From positions 62,001 to 126,000 of the forward strand of contig JAEZIN010000011.1 in assembly GCA_023436585.1 (NCBI GenBank): DNA of 64,000 bases. Reading direction: 5' to 3'. This stretch comes from Bacillota bacterium. Its GTDB lineage: Bacteria; Bacillota; Clostridia; Christensenellales; Aristaeellaceae. A program made the position numbers and the translations under genes. The notes beneath the pieces are model-generated. The model saw only the letters and a list, made by a program, of their open reading frames with translations, ran no database searches and was not told the origin of the DNA. Shown here in pieces: positions 35,021 through 43,862 of the stretch. The first letter of the stretch is position 1; every line of letters starts with the position of its first letter.

Positions 35021-35070
35021 AATCATTGGACAAAATGAGCTTTTTGGGAGATATAGTATATATAGAGGGA
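35021..35070 (+). promoter_or_regulatory. phage promoter-like repeat a
   Basis: TTGGACAAAATGAGCTTTTT is followed by TATAGTATATATAGAGGGA. The same arrangement recurs at 35172-35215. The gap 34960-35236 holds these two elements and no gene. Confidence 0.45.
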
Positions 35071-35171
35071 TAAATTACTGCTTCACAACGCATTATACAC
35101 AATGCATATAATATGCAACACAATATATGCAAATGGGAGAAAATGAAAAACAAGCCTTTTCATATCCTGAC

Positions 35172-35215
35172 AAAATGAGTAGTTTTTTCTCTATAGTATA
35201 TAGTGAAGGGACTTT
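35172..35215 (+). promoter_or_regulatory. phage promoter-like repeat b, upstream of the suppressor tRNA
   Basis: TGACAAAATGAGTAG is followed by TATAGTATATAGTGAAGGGA, a close copy of 35021-35070. It lies about 20-60 nt before the suppressor tRNA, so it is a good candidate for driving it. The spacing from TGACA to TATAGT is about 19 nt, longer than usual, so a phage-specific activator may be used. Confidence 0.5.
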
Positions 35216-35236
35216 TTTATTTAGTAATACATATCC

Positions 35237-35315
35237 GTGGCATTGGCGTAACTAGGCAACCGCAAGGAATTCTAAACTCCTCAAATTGAGGGTTCAACTC
35301 CCTCATGCCACACCA
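35237..35315 (+). tRNA. suppressor tRNA, anticodon CTA (reads TAG), with encoded CCA
   Basis: A full cloverleaf can be drawn. The acceptor stem is GTGGCAT with ATGCCAC; the D-arm is GCG..CGC with GG in the loop. The anticodon stem AGGAA/CTCCT has one A-C mismatch next to the loop TTCTAAA, giving anticodon CTA at 35272-35274. The variable region is short (6 nt), the T-arm is GAGGG-TTCAACT-CCCTC, the discriminator is A (35312) and CCA is encoded (35313-35315). A hairpin with a T-rich tail follows at about 35369-35405. It would decode the 31 in-frame TAG codons of the phage. The amino acid is uncertain: Gln is the usual meaning, but G1:C72 and A73 differ from typical tRNA-Gln, and the short variable arm argues against Leu, Ser and Tyr. 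Confidence 0.9.
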
Positions 35316-35498
35316 TAACAAAACACAATAACACATCATGCGGCAACATATCCAGCCAGATAATTAGCCGCTTATTCCTCCTTACCTGGGCAGTACTCCT
35401 AATACTGTCTGGGCTGTTTTATTTGCGGCGTTTAGCCGCTTATATAAAAAAATCGTAGCACTTACCCATAGTGCAAAGATGAAAGGGATGATTCAAAC
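35316..35498 (+). terminator. tRNA downstream region with terminator-like hairpin
   Basis: CCTGGGCAGTA pairs (with G-T wobbles) with TACTGTCTGGG, followed by CTGTTTTATTT, at about 35377-35416. TAGCCGCTTAT occurs twice (about 35365 and 35435). A possible reading frame from ATG 35338 across one TAG exists but has no ribosome site; I do not call it a gene. Confidence 0.5.
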
Positions 35499-35690
35499 AT
35501 GGACGGAAACACGAAAACTTGGGGCATGTACCTGACTAGCAATCCCTGGCTTCAGGAATATCTTCATTCTTGCGGCTTTATGCCGATTGATTCTAGCTAG
35601 TCTGAAACTGGTAGGAAGACGAACTCTTACACCTGTTCGGATGAACTAAGACAAGCAGTAAACCAATACAGGTAGACAGCACAACAGTAA
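35499..35690 (+). CDS. small recoded phage protein (63 residues)
   Basis: It opens MDGNTKTWGMYLTSNPWLQEYL, with in-frame TAG at 35598-35600 and 35673-35675, and ends at TAA 35688. It is preceded by AAAGGGATGATTCAAAC, a leader repeated before the small gene at 36777. The function is unknown. It is visible as a gene only if TAG is read as sense. Confidence 0.6.
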
Positions 35691-35714
35691 TAATACAAAA
35701 AGGGAGATGTTCAT

Positions 35715-36611
35715 ATGGCAAAAACATAGATGGGACAGAACTTAATTATACTGAATCCAGAAACGGCTGAAATTCTTTATGAAATTCAGGCTGGGGATAA
35801 AATCAAAATAACTCATGGTGATACGGTTGGCAATGAATATATACCATTTCCTTCTACGGCAGAATTTATTAAATTGTGGGACTGTGTTATACCTTCCTTG
35901 TTCAACATCCGTTTGACAGGGGCAGAGATGATAACGCTGTTCTGTTTGGTTGGACATGTCGAATATCAGTCATGTGCTGCGGTTATGCCGAATGGGGAAC
36001 ACGTTACAACAGTTGATATTGAAACTGAAACTGGACTATCTGAAATATCAGTAAAACGTGCAATTCAGCGTCTGCGTGATGTAGGACTTATTGCGGTTAG
36101 CACTTCTGCAAAATATCATACTTTCTTTGTGAATCCTTTTACTTTTACTAAAGGACATAAAGTTAACGCAACACTTCAGCAGATGTTTAAGAAAACGCCA
36201 CAGTATGAAGTATCTTATCAGGCCGCAAGTAAGAATGGATTTGCAGTTGAAAATGATATGATTGTTTTCCCTGATGACATGCAATTTGTGAAGATATGGA
36301 AGGCGGTTTTCCCACATATCATTAATATCCGTTTGACTGGTGCTGAAGTATCTGTACTTATGTCATGCTTTGGTAATGTGCGGTATGATACTGCACAGAT
36401 TGCACACAGCAATGGCAAACCAATTGATGCAGAAGCATTGTCTTCTATTAGCGGTGTGAATATCCGTAAGACAAAAGAAGCATTGAAAAAGCTTACTGAT
36501 AATGGTTTTGTCAGGGAAAAAGACGGTATGTTGTATCTGAATCCATTTATAGCATGCAAGGGCAATAGAGTGGAGAAAGCCGTTGTAGACTTGTTTAATG
36601 GGGATAGATAA
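35715..36611 (+). CDS. phage replication-initiator-like protein with duplicated winged-helix domain
   Basis: The start is ATG 35715 (leader AAAAAGGGAGATG), with TAG as codon 5, then MGQNLIILNPETAEILYEI. The protein contains two copies of a unit of about 120 residues: EFIKLWDCVIPSLFNIRLTG in the first and QFVKIWKAVFPHIINIRLTG in the second, each followed by a helix-turn-helix (SVKRAIQRLRDVGLI; KTKEALKKLTDNGFV) and NPF. Single-domain relatives resemble RepL-type plasmid and phage initiators. A replication role is likely but inferred. It ends in TAA. Confidence 0.65.
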
Positions 36612-36629
36612 GAGGAGTAGACTTTGTAA

Positions 36630-36676
36630 AAATGCCTTCAAACCCTTATGGCATAAGGCTTTGTGGGTTTTTATAG
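36630..36676 (+). terminator. terminator after the replication-like gene
   Basis: AAACCC pairs with GGGTTT around a smaller GCCTT-type inner hairpin, followed by TTTTTATAG. It lies about 20-60 nt downstream of the TAA at 36611. Confidence 0.65.
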
Positions 36677-36679
36677 TAT

Positions 36680-36723
36680 ACGAAAAATGATACTTGAAAC
36701 TTCTGTTGGGTATCATTTTTCGT
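36680..36723. repeat. perfect 14-bp inverted repeat
   Basis: ACGAAAAATGATAC at 36680-36693 and GTATCATTTTTCGT at 36710-36723, with a 16-nt spacer. It could act as a bidirectional terminator or as a protein-binding site. It lies between the replication-like gene and the next small gene. Confidence 0.7.
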
Positions 36724-36776
36724 AAAACATGATGCACTGTCCTGATATTTGGACTATAGAAAGGGATGATTCAAAA

Positions 36777-36866
36777 ATGAAGAAAATGAAACCGTATATA
36801 AAGGTGATGATATCATTTACGGCTATGGTGCTGTTTCATCTGGCGTGGTATATAACTACGCATTAA
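36777..36866 (+). CDS. 29-residue single-helix membrane peptide
   Basis: MKKMKPYIKVMISFTAMVLF followed by HLAWYITTH: a short basic N-terminus, then one hydrophobic helix. It is preceded by the phage leader GAAAGGGATGATTCAAAA, which also occurs before the gene at 35499; this repeat is the main support. It has no TAG and ends in TAA. Confidence 0.5.
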   Translation: MKKMKPYIKVMISFTAMVLFHLAWYITTH

Positions 36867-36938
36867 GCTATAATAAAACTAATTAGAAGGAAGAAAAAGG
36901 AAGGGTAATGATTATGATATAAAAAGGGAGATGTTACA

Positions 36939-37541
36939 ATGAGTAACTACATACAGGATAGGCGAGAAGGTATTATTGGTGAGGAAATAACACGTAAATG
37001 GCTAATGGATGCTGGCTGGGATGTAATGCCGTATGATGCATACAGGGATAGAAACCTTGGCATTGATATTGATGCTACGGCTTATGATGAAGGCTTACTG
37101 TGTGTCAGTATAGACAGCAAGTATGATAAGTATATTTCATCATCAAGGAATTTTTGCTTTGAAACCATTAGCAATATGCTTACTGATAAACTAGGCTGGG
37201 GATAGGGGAAAGATAAGCAGGTAGAATACATCTGCATAGTGGATGCTAAAGCCGATAAGGCAACTGCACGTATATGGATATGCCGTATTGCTGATATGCG
37301 GGAATTCTACTGGACGCATAAGGATAAGTGGAAGAAGACAGATGATAAGCGGTATCCCTTCCGGCTAACATATCTAAAATCATATGACAAGAAAACTGAT
37401 GAGTTAAAACAGATAACGGAATGCGCTTTGTTTTCCATTGCGGAATATAGCAAGGAATTCTGCTATGCTGTTGTGGATGAAAAGCGTGGTGTTACCTATT
37501 GCGGTAACATGGCAAAGGCTTGGAAGTTTGGGGAAATGTAA
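36939..37541 (+). CDS. recoded phage protein with possible PD-(D/E)XK nuclease fold
   Basis: A protein of 200 residues with TAG at 37203-37205 (codon 89). The N-terminal half has GEEITRKWLMDAGWDVMPYD, LGIDIDATAY and VSIDSKYDKY. The order E, D, (D)xK with beta-strands suggests a restriction-like nuclease core (Glu near 14, Asp near 43-45, Lys near 62). The C-terminal half shows no motif I know. AAAAAGGGAGATG precedes the ATG. It ends in TAA. The nuclease idea is weak without structure prediction. Confidence 0.6.
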
Positions 37542-37544
37542 AGA

Positions 37545-37573
37545 TTGATATGGTAAGCCGTTGGTTGTATAAT
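37545..37573 (+). promoter_or_regulatory. host-type promoter of the accessory membrane genes
   Basis: TTGATA at 37545-37550 and TATAAT at 37568-37573 with a 17-nt spacer, 30 nt before the gene at 37603. It is a near-consensus host promoter, so the following pair is probably transcribed in the lysogen. Confidence 0.7.
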
Positions 37574-37602
37574 AGTGGAAAATGTCGAAGGTGGTATGAT
37601 GT

Positions 37603-38355
37603 ATGTTATATGCACTGCTTGCTGCTGTTTCTTCTGTCTTGCCAAAAATTACACCAACGGCTACACCTATTCCAATAGCCACTGCTACATTATCACCAAC
37701 AGTAACACTAATGCCGACTCCTACGGCTTCACCAGCACCATTAGATATTTCAATTGTCAATGGTGTAAGTTTTGTTGATATTATTGGCTTAATACTGCAA
37801 ATTGTCAGTATTGCTGCAACAGTCTATCTTGGCTATACTGCATTAAAGGCAAGCGAAAATGCAAATAAAGCAAGTGATACAGCTAACACGATTGCAAAAA
37901 GGCAGATAGAAAATGAATCATTTTTGCGCGATTTTGAACATAGGATAGCTGCCTTTGATAAAGTTACTTTTGTGCATAACTTTTTTACAAACGACATAAA
38001 GGAATCATTCTTCTATGGAAATAATAAAGATGATAGTGTTAAGAAAGTAAATTCTGTTGATAATGTTGCATTATACTTGTTTGATGAAGATACATATAGG
38101 CAAATCAAAACTGAACTAGACAGGATTAGGGGATATTTAGATAGTAATATTTGTAGCTATAGAGAGCTAATAGATGAAGTAAGACTTTATGATTCATCAA
38201 AGACTGATGAAGAGATTCATACCATGGTGCAGGTATATTTTGCGAATGATTTTAGAATCTCTGTTGAATTTTTACGAATCATAATGGCAAGTAAAATCAA
38301 ACCCATACTTAAGAAATATAAGCTTAACCTCAAACCCAAAAGGGAAGGGGAATAG
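37603..38355 (+). CDS. prophage accessory membrane protein 1 (non-recoded)
   Basis: A protein of 250 residues. It has a short hydrophobic start (MLYALLAAVSSVLP), a Pro/Thr-rich stretch to about 45, one membrane helix (about 55-78), then a cytosolic helical region of about 170 residues ending KKYKLNL. It has no internal TAG and in fact ends in TAG, so it follows the host code, unlike its neighbours. It has its own promoter. It shares layout with the next gene and with 57579-58286. The family is not recognised; a role in exclusion or defence is possible. Confidence 0.75.
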   Translation: MLYALLAAVSSVLPKITPTATPIPIATATLSPTVTLMPTPTASPAPLDISIVNGVSFVDIIGLILQIVSIAATVYLGYTALKASENANKASDTANTIAKRQIENESFLRDFEHRIAAFDKVTFVHNFFTNDIKESFFYGNNKDDSVKKVNSVDNVALYLFDEDTYRQIKTELDRIRGYLDSNICSYRELIDEVRLYDSSKTDEEIHTMVQVYFANDFRISVEFLRIIMASKIKPILKKYKLNLKPKREGE

Positions 38356-38357
38356 TT

Positions 38358-39026
38358 ATGTGTTACTTATTACTTGCTGCCGCTTCTTCCGTTACACCAA
38401 CAGTTACAACTATATCCCCACCTACGGCTTCACCTACACCATTACCTGTCTTTGTATCTATTGTAGAAAACACAGCAGATGCACCAGGATTTTGGGATAT
38501 TGCTGGTATTTTGTCGTCTGTAATATTAGGCATTGTTGCTTTAGTAATTAGCATTAATGCTTATAGCTTTGCGAAGAAACAGCAACAACGTGAAGAAGAA
38601 ATGCGCAAGCGTGAAGCAAAGATAGCTGTACTAGATAAAGCGTTTCAAGTATATAATTTCTTAAAGAATGATTTAACAAAATTTGCGATGGACAATTTAT
38701 GTGATTCTGAAAAGGCAGATGATTATCATAAAAAGTCACATGAGATTTCTTATATTGCAAAAATGATATTCAGGGATGATATATATCGTGAAGTGCTTGA
38801 AATATTTAGACTGGTTGCTTGACTTGGAATTTTGCACTCATTATTCAGGTCAAGCACTCCTGAACAGATGGAAATTGACTTTGAGAGATGGGTAAAAAAT
38901 AATCATTTTGATTACTTGCTAAATAGACAATATCCTGACTATGTTACAGATAAGTATTTCATAATCCATGTATATTTAATAGAAAAAGTAGATGAAATTT
39001 TTAGTGAATATAGACTTAACCTATAA
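38358..39026 (+). pseudogene. prophage accessory membrane protein 2, interrupted by in-frame TGA
   Basis: The first part (38358-38822) gives 154 residues: MCYLLLAAASSV, a Pro/Thr-rich stretch, a membrane helix (about 48-70) and a helical tail to RLVA, then TGA at 38820-38822. The same frame continues without another stop to TAA at 39026 (LGILHSLFRSSTPEQ.. ending SEYRLNL), which resembles the end of protein 1 (KYKLNL). So one gene of about 222 codons carries a single nonsense codon, by mutation or by read-through. The shorter product may still be made. GGAAGGGG precedes the ATG. Confidence 0.65.
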
Positions 39027-39052
39027 AAACAAATACAGAAAGGGGAATATTG

Positions 39053-39394
39053 ATGCTGAAACCAAAGCAAGCATAGGGAATTGAAAAGTTGATGGAAGGC
39101 AAAAGCAAAGGTGATGTTGCAAAGGAATTAGGCATTAACCCTAATACCCTTTCAGCATGGTGTAAAGATGATGAATTTATTGCGGAGTATAACAAAGCCA
39201 TAGCACAGAAATTCATAGATATAAACCCTGCTATAATTGATAGGCTTGTACAGATAGCTTATAGCCGTAATGAAAACGCTGCTGTAGCCGCATGTAAGGA
39301 GTTACTAAGCCGTGGCGGTGTTGCTGCTGTGCAGAAGCTTGAAACCACAGGAAGCCTTGAAATAACTGTAGGTGTTGATGATGACAGCAATTAA
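39053..39394 (+). CDS. terS: phage terminase small subunit
   Basis: A protein of 113 residues. TAG is codon 8 (39074-39076). After it comes GIEKLMEGKSKGDVAKELGINPNTLSAWCKDDEF, a helix-turn-helix typical of small terminases, then ARG-poor helices (IDRLVQIAYSRNENAAVAACKELLSRGG). AGGGGAATATTG precedes the ATG. It binds the packaging site and hands DNA to the large subunit, whose gene overlaps its end by 17 bp. Confidence 0.85.
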
Positions 39395-40616
39395 TATTAA
39401 ACTGAAGCCTGAAGTTATCAATGCTACATACAGGCCGTACCTGATGCGGTATGATAACCGCTATGAAGTCTACTATGGCGGTGCTGGTAGTGGTAAAAGT
39501 CACTTCATAGCACAGAAGTTATAGGTAAAGGCACTGAATAGCAAGCGTAAAGTGCTGGTTACACGTAAAGTAGCCGTAACATTGCGTGATAGCTGTTTTC
39601 AGCTTTTCATAGAAGCCTTACAGAAGTTTGGGATACTGCAATTCTGCCAGATTAATCTAAGCAACTTAACAATAACCCTGCCTAATGGCAGTATGCTTCT
39701 ATTTCGCGGTTTAGAGGACGTAGAACGATTGAAATCAATAGCAGGGATTTGTGATTGCTGGTAGGAGGAAGCCACAGAAGCTAATGAAGAAGACTTTCTT
39801 CAGCTTGATTTGCGGTTACGTGCTAGGGTTGATAACCTGCAATTCTTCCTATCCTTTAACCCTGTCAGCAAGGCTAATTGGTGCTACAAACACTGGTTTG
39901 AAAATGGTACACCTGATAATACATTCATACTTAAAACCACATACAAGGACAATGCCTTCCTTCCTGCGGAATATGTGGCAAGGCTGGAAGACATGAAGCA
40001 GACTAACCCAACATGGTATAACATCTATGCCTTGGGTGACTTCTGCACGCTTGATAAGCTGATATACAATAACTACACTATTGTAGACTTTGACTTAAAG
40101 GCTGTACCAGGACAGGTTATTGTGGGGTTGGATTTTGGGTACGTGAATTCAAAAACAGCCTTAGTGCTTGGCAAGATAGATGTTGAAAACAAGAAGATAT
40201 ACATTGCCAAAGAACTATACAGAACTGGAATGCTGAATGATGAAATTGCAAAGCAGATAATTTATATGGGGCTTTCCAAAGAAATCATCATTGCAGATTC
40301 GGCAGAACAGAAATCAATTGAAGAAATACGTAGACTTGGAGTGCTACACATCAAACCAGCTTCAAAAGGACAAGGAAGCGTATTGCAAGGGATTCAGTTT
40401 TTACAACAGTTTACATAGGTAGTGCATCCTAGCTGTGATAACTTCCTGACTGAAATTCAAAATTATTCATGGAAAAAGGATGCAAAGTCAAATGAATATG
40501 TGAACGTGCCAATTGATGATTACAATCATCTTCTTGATGCGCTTCGCTACGGTGTGCAAGTTTTGGAAAACAGACAAAAGCTTCAAAGCATATCAAAAGC
40601 AATGCTTGGCTTATAA
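39378..40616 (+). CDS. terL: phage terminase large subunit, recoded with three TAG codons
   Basis: A protein of 412 residues. Walker A is GGAGSGKS; the Walker B region is W-(TAG)-EEATE; the nuclease domain starts VGLDFGYVNSKTALVLG with Asp residues (IIADSAEQ; NHLLDALRYG). TAG codons are at 39522-39524, 39762-39764 and 40416-40418 (codons 49, 129, 347). Without read-through the ATPase and nuclease are lost, so the enzyme needs suppression. It ends in TAA. It is the motor that packages DNA into proheads. Confidence 0.92.
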
Positions 40617-40629
40617 GAAGGGTGATATT

Positions 40630-41286
40630 TTGATTATCTACAAGATACAAAATAACATAAACGGAAAATGTTATGTGGGGCAAACTACAAATACTGTGCA
40701 AAAAAGATTCTCACAACACTGCATAGCTGATTCCATTATTGGTAATGCTTTGCGGAAATATGGTAAAGAGAATTTCACCGTATCCATTATAGATACTGCC
40801 AATACCGCAGATGAATAGAATGAAGCGGAAATTTACTGGATTGCCTTTTATAACTGCATTACACCTAATGGATATAATATCCGCCAAGGTGGTGAAGCTG
40901 GTGGAAAAGGTTATATTTGCACTGAAGAAACAAAGAAAAGGTTAAGTGAATTGAACACAGGTGCTAATAATCATTTTTACGGAATGAAGCACACGGAAGA
41001 AGCTTTAGAAAAAATGCGTGGAAGAAAACACACTGAAGAATCAAAAAAGAAAATGTCTGAAAGTCATAAAGGAATAATGACAGAAGAACATAAGAAACGA
41101 TTAGCAGAATCACGCATAAAACGTAAGGTTATTAATCTTGATACATGTGAAGTGTTTTGTTCTATAAAAGAAGCTGCTATAAAATATGGCATAAAAGGGA
41201 CAAATGGTATTATTGCCACATGTAGAGAGAAGCAAAAAACTGCTGGTGGTTATCACTGGCATTACTACAATGAAAAGGGGGAATAA
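40630..41286 (+). CDS. GIY-YIG homing endonuclease between terL and portal genes
   Basis: A protein of 218 residues. It starts at TTG 40630 with AGAAGGGTGAT upstream. The catalytic domain has IIYKIQNNINGKCYVGQT and, after a TAG at 40816-40818 (codon 63), NEAEIYWIAFYNCITPNGYNIRQGG. The C-terminal half carries repeated DNA-binding NUMOD motifs (HTEEALEKMRGRKHTEESKKKMSESHKG) and a NUMOD1-like end (SIKEAAIKYGIKGTNGIIATCREKQKTAGGYHW). It is a mobile intergenic nuclease inserted in the late operon and itself recoded. Confidence 0.9.
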
Positions 41287-41287
41287 G

Positions 41288-42598
41288 ATGTACAGACTAT
41301 CACCAGATGCGGTATAGAATTCTGCAATGATACAAAAGTACGTTGAAACATATCGTACAGAATCCGCAAGGCTAAATAAGCTTCATGATTACTATATAGG
41401 ACGACATGAAATCCTCAATAGAAAGGTGCATGACAGTAGCAAGCCGTGTAACCGCTTGGTTTCAGGTTATCCAAAGCTTATCACTGATACCATGTCTGCA
41501 TTCTTTGCAGGTGAAGCTGTAACGTATTCATATCCTGATGAAGATAGCCAGCTTGTGTTTGACGGTATTCTTCAGTATAACGATGAATCACAGGAGAATA
41601 GTAAACTGGCTATGGATTGCAGTATCTACGGTGTAGCCTATGAATTACTGTATCATGATGCTGATGCTAATATCAGATTCAAAGCTTTGGATGCACGCTA
41701 TGCTATACCGATTTATGACAATACCTTAGAGAATGCCTTGTTATATTTCATCCGCTACTACGATGAAACCGATATAATGACAGGCAATGTAAAAACCTAT
41801 GTGGAAGTATACGATAAGTCAAGCATCAAGCGGTATCTGCTTGAAGCCTACAGTATCAGCTTTATAGAGGAAACGGCACACTATTTCAACGATGTGCCTG
41901 TTTGCGTATACCAGAATAACGGTGATGTCCAAGGAGATTTTGAAGGCGTTTTAACACTGATTGATGCTTATAACCTGCTTGAATCATGTAGCATGGATGA
42001 CTTCCAATATTTCACAGATGCGTACTTAGCATTAACAGGCTTACAGGGTACAGAAGCCAGTGATATAGCCTCAATGAAGGAACAGCGTGTTATTCTGCTT
42101 CCTGATAATGCTAAAGCTGAATGGTTGATTAAGGCCAGCAATGATACTGCAACAGAAAACATGAAGAAACGGCTGCATAGCAATATTCTTCTTTTCAGCA
42201 AAACACCTGATATGACAGATGAAAACTTTGCATCTAATGCTTCAGGCGTTGCCATGAAGTATAAGCTGTTAGGCCTTGAAAACACGGCAGGTATCAAGGA
42301 AAGATACTTTAAGCTGGCCTTGCAAAGACGGTTTGAACTAATATGCAATGCCTTGTCTGTGCTGGGAAGTGACTTTGACTATATGTCAATCCAGATGCAG
42401 TTTCACCGTAGCCTACCACAGAATCAGGTTGAAATATCAGAATTTCTTTCTAAGGTAGGACACCTGCTATCTGAAGAAACGCAGATACAGATGCTTGGCC
42501 TTGATGTTGATGCACAGGCTGAAATTGATAAACGTAACGCTGAAAAGGATGCTTCTGTATCCCTGCCTTTTGATATTGCAGGTGATATGAATGCCTAA
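41288..42598 (+). CDS. phage portal protein (SPP1 gp6-like)
   Basis: A protein of 436 residues. TAG at 41315-41317 is codon 10. ARLNKLHDYYIGRHEIL, KPCNRLVSGYPKLITDTMSAFFAGEAVTY and GVAMKYKLLGLENTAGIKERYF are typical of SPP1-type portals. It forms the ring through which DNA enters the head. It follows the homing endonuclease by 1 bp and overlaps the next gene by 8 bp. It ends in TAA. Confidence 0.9.
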
Positions 42599-43397
42599 TC
42601 AATACTGGCAGGATAGGATACTAAAGAATCAGGAAATGGCCGACAGGCTGGCTAATAAAGCTGTACAGCGTCAGGCTGCACTTCATAAGGATTTGTATAA
42701 GGACTTAGCAAGGCAGGTAGATAGCCTGTTTATTGAAGTTACAAATGCAGGTGTGCAGAATATCAGCCGTACACAACTATGGCAATTCAGCAAGTGGAAG
42801 GCACTGATGGATAAAAACTATGCTGGCTTCAATACCATGGCAAAAACACAGATAACCATTATGGAAAGCCTTCTTGAAGAAGTATTCTATCAAACATAGG
42901 GCGTTACCCTTCAGCAACTAGGCCGTAAGGATATAGCATTCAACATAATCCACAGTAAGCAGATGATGCAATTGCTTAATGAACAGTGGAGTGGCAATAG
43001 CTATTCAAGCCGTATATGGCGTAATGCAGAAGCTATTTCCATTAGAATAAGGGAAGATTGCACTAGACTTATTTAGGAAGGTAAGAATCCTGCACAGATT
43101 AAGGCCGGACTGATGGAAGACTTCAATGTCAGCTACAATAACGCTGACAGGCTTGTACGCACTGAATCAGCTTATGTTTTCAGTGAAGCAAGTAAAGCCG
43201 CATATGTTGAAGCTGGTGTACAACTAATGGAATTCATCATTGCGGAAGATGAACGTACCTGTGAAACATGTCAAGAAAAAGGTAATGCGGACTAGGGATA
43301 TGGAAAGGGAATTTACCCTATTAACACATGTCCAATTGTTCCGCATCATCCGAAGTGCCGATGTGTGTATGCACCTATAGTTACTTTATCACAGTAA
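42591..43397 (+). CDS. phage minor head protein (MuF-like), three TAG codons
   Basis: A protein of 268 residues. TAG codons lie at 42897-42899, 43074-43076 and 43293-43295 (codons 103, 162, 235). The MuF signature is clear after suppression: NADRLVRTESAYVFSEASKAAYVEAGV, DERTCETCQEKGNAD and HHPKCRCVYAPIV. It is a head morphogenesis or injected protein next to the portal. It ends in TAA at 43395, overlapping the end of the minus-strand gene 43381-43608. Confidence 0.88.
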
Positions 43398-43608
43398 CAT
43401 GGTTTACAAGGCGTAAACCTGCATTTATTTCAACATAGGCAGTTTTGTAGATGTTGGCTGCTTTAGCTATCTGACTAGCATTTAGGCCAGCTTTATAAAT
43501 TTCATTTGCATATTTGATTGCGAATAAATGAACCATTGTACTAGATTCGCCTTCTGATGCTGAATTGTACATCCTAACCAATTCTGCACTCAATTCACCT
43601 AATGTCAT
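43381..43608 (-). CDS. small HTH-like protein encoded against the late operon
   Basis: A protein of 75 residues: MTLGELSAELVRMYNSASEG, then HLFAIKYANEIYKAGLNASQIAKAANIYKTAYVEINAGLRL, which matches a small helix-turn-helix-like family I recall from phages and restriction loci. GGAGGTG precedes the ATG at 43608. It has no TAG and ends in TAA. It sits inside the head-gene cluster on the opposite strand, so it may regulate late transcription. The gap 43609-43862 holds its promoter region and TTGACA-like elements but no gene. Confidence 0.65.
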   Translation of the reverse strand: MTLGELSAELVRMYNSASEGESSTMVHLFAIKYANEIYKAGLNASQIAKAANIYKTAYVEINAGLRLVNHVTVIK

Positions 43609-43862
43609 GTTGACACCTCCATATATTGTTAATATGTGAATTTGACATGACAAGACTTTTTCCTCTAAATAAAGCACTATATAAGCCAATATAAGCCGTG
43701 GTTGACATGGCGTTAGCGTATATTATCGCATGCACGCATGGCCTTATAACAGGCTGTAAGGTGCTTTATATACAATTGTCTTTCTAGGGCGGCAGACACT
43801 AAATAACCGTACTAATACAGACAGGGATGCACATGATGCATAACTGAAAAGGAGATTGAAAC

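Noticed and set aside
35338..35535. Possible recoded ORF starting MRQHIQPDN across a TAG
   Set aside because: It has no ribosome site, overlaps the better supported gene at 35499, and its 5' part forms the terminator-like hairpin after the tRNA.
38820..38822. TGA as a second recoded stop
   Set aside because: It is the only case found; several phage genes end in TGA (for example at 45622, 50611 and 55870), so TGA is a normal stop in this phage.
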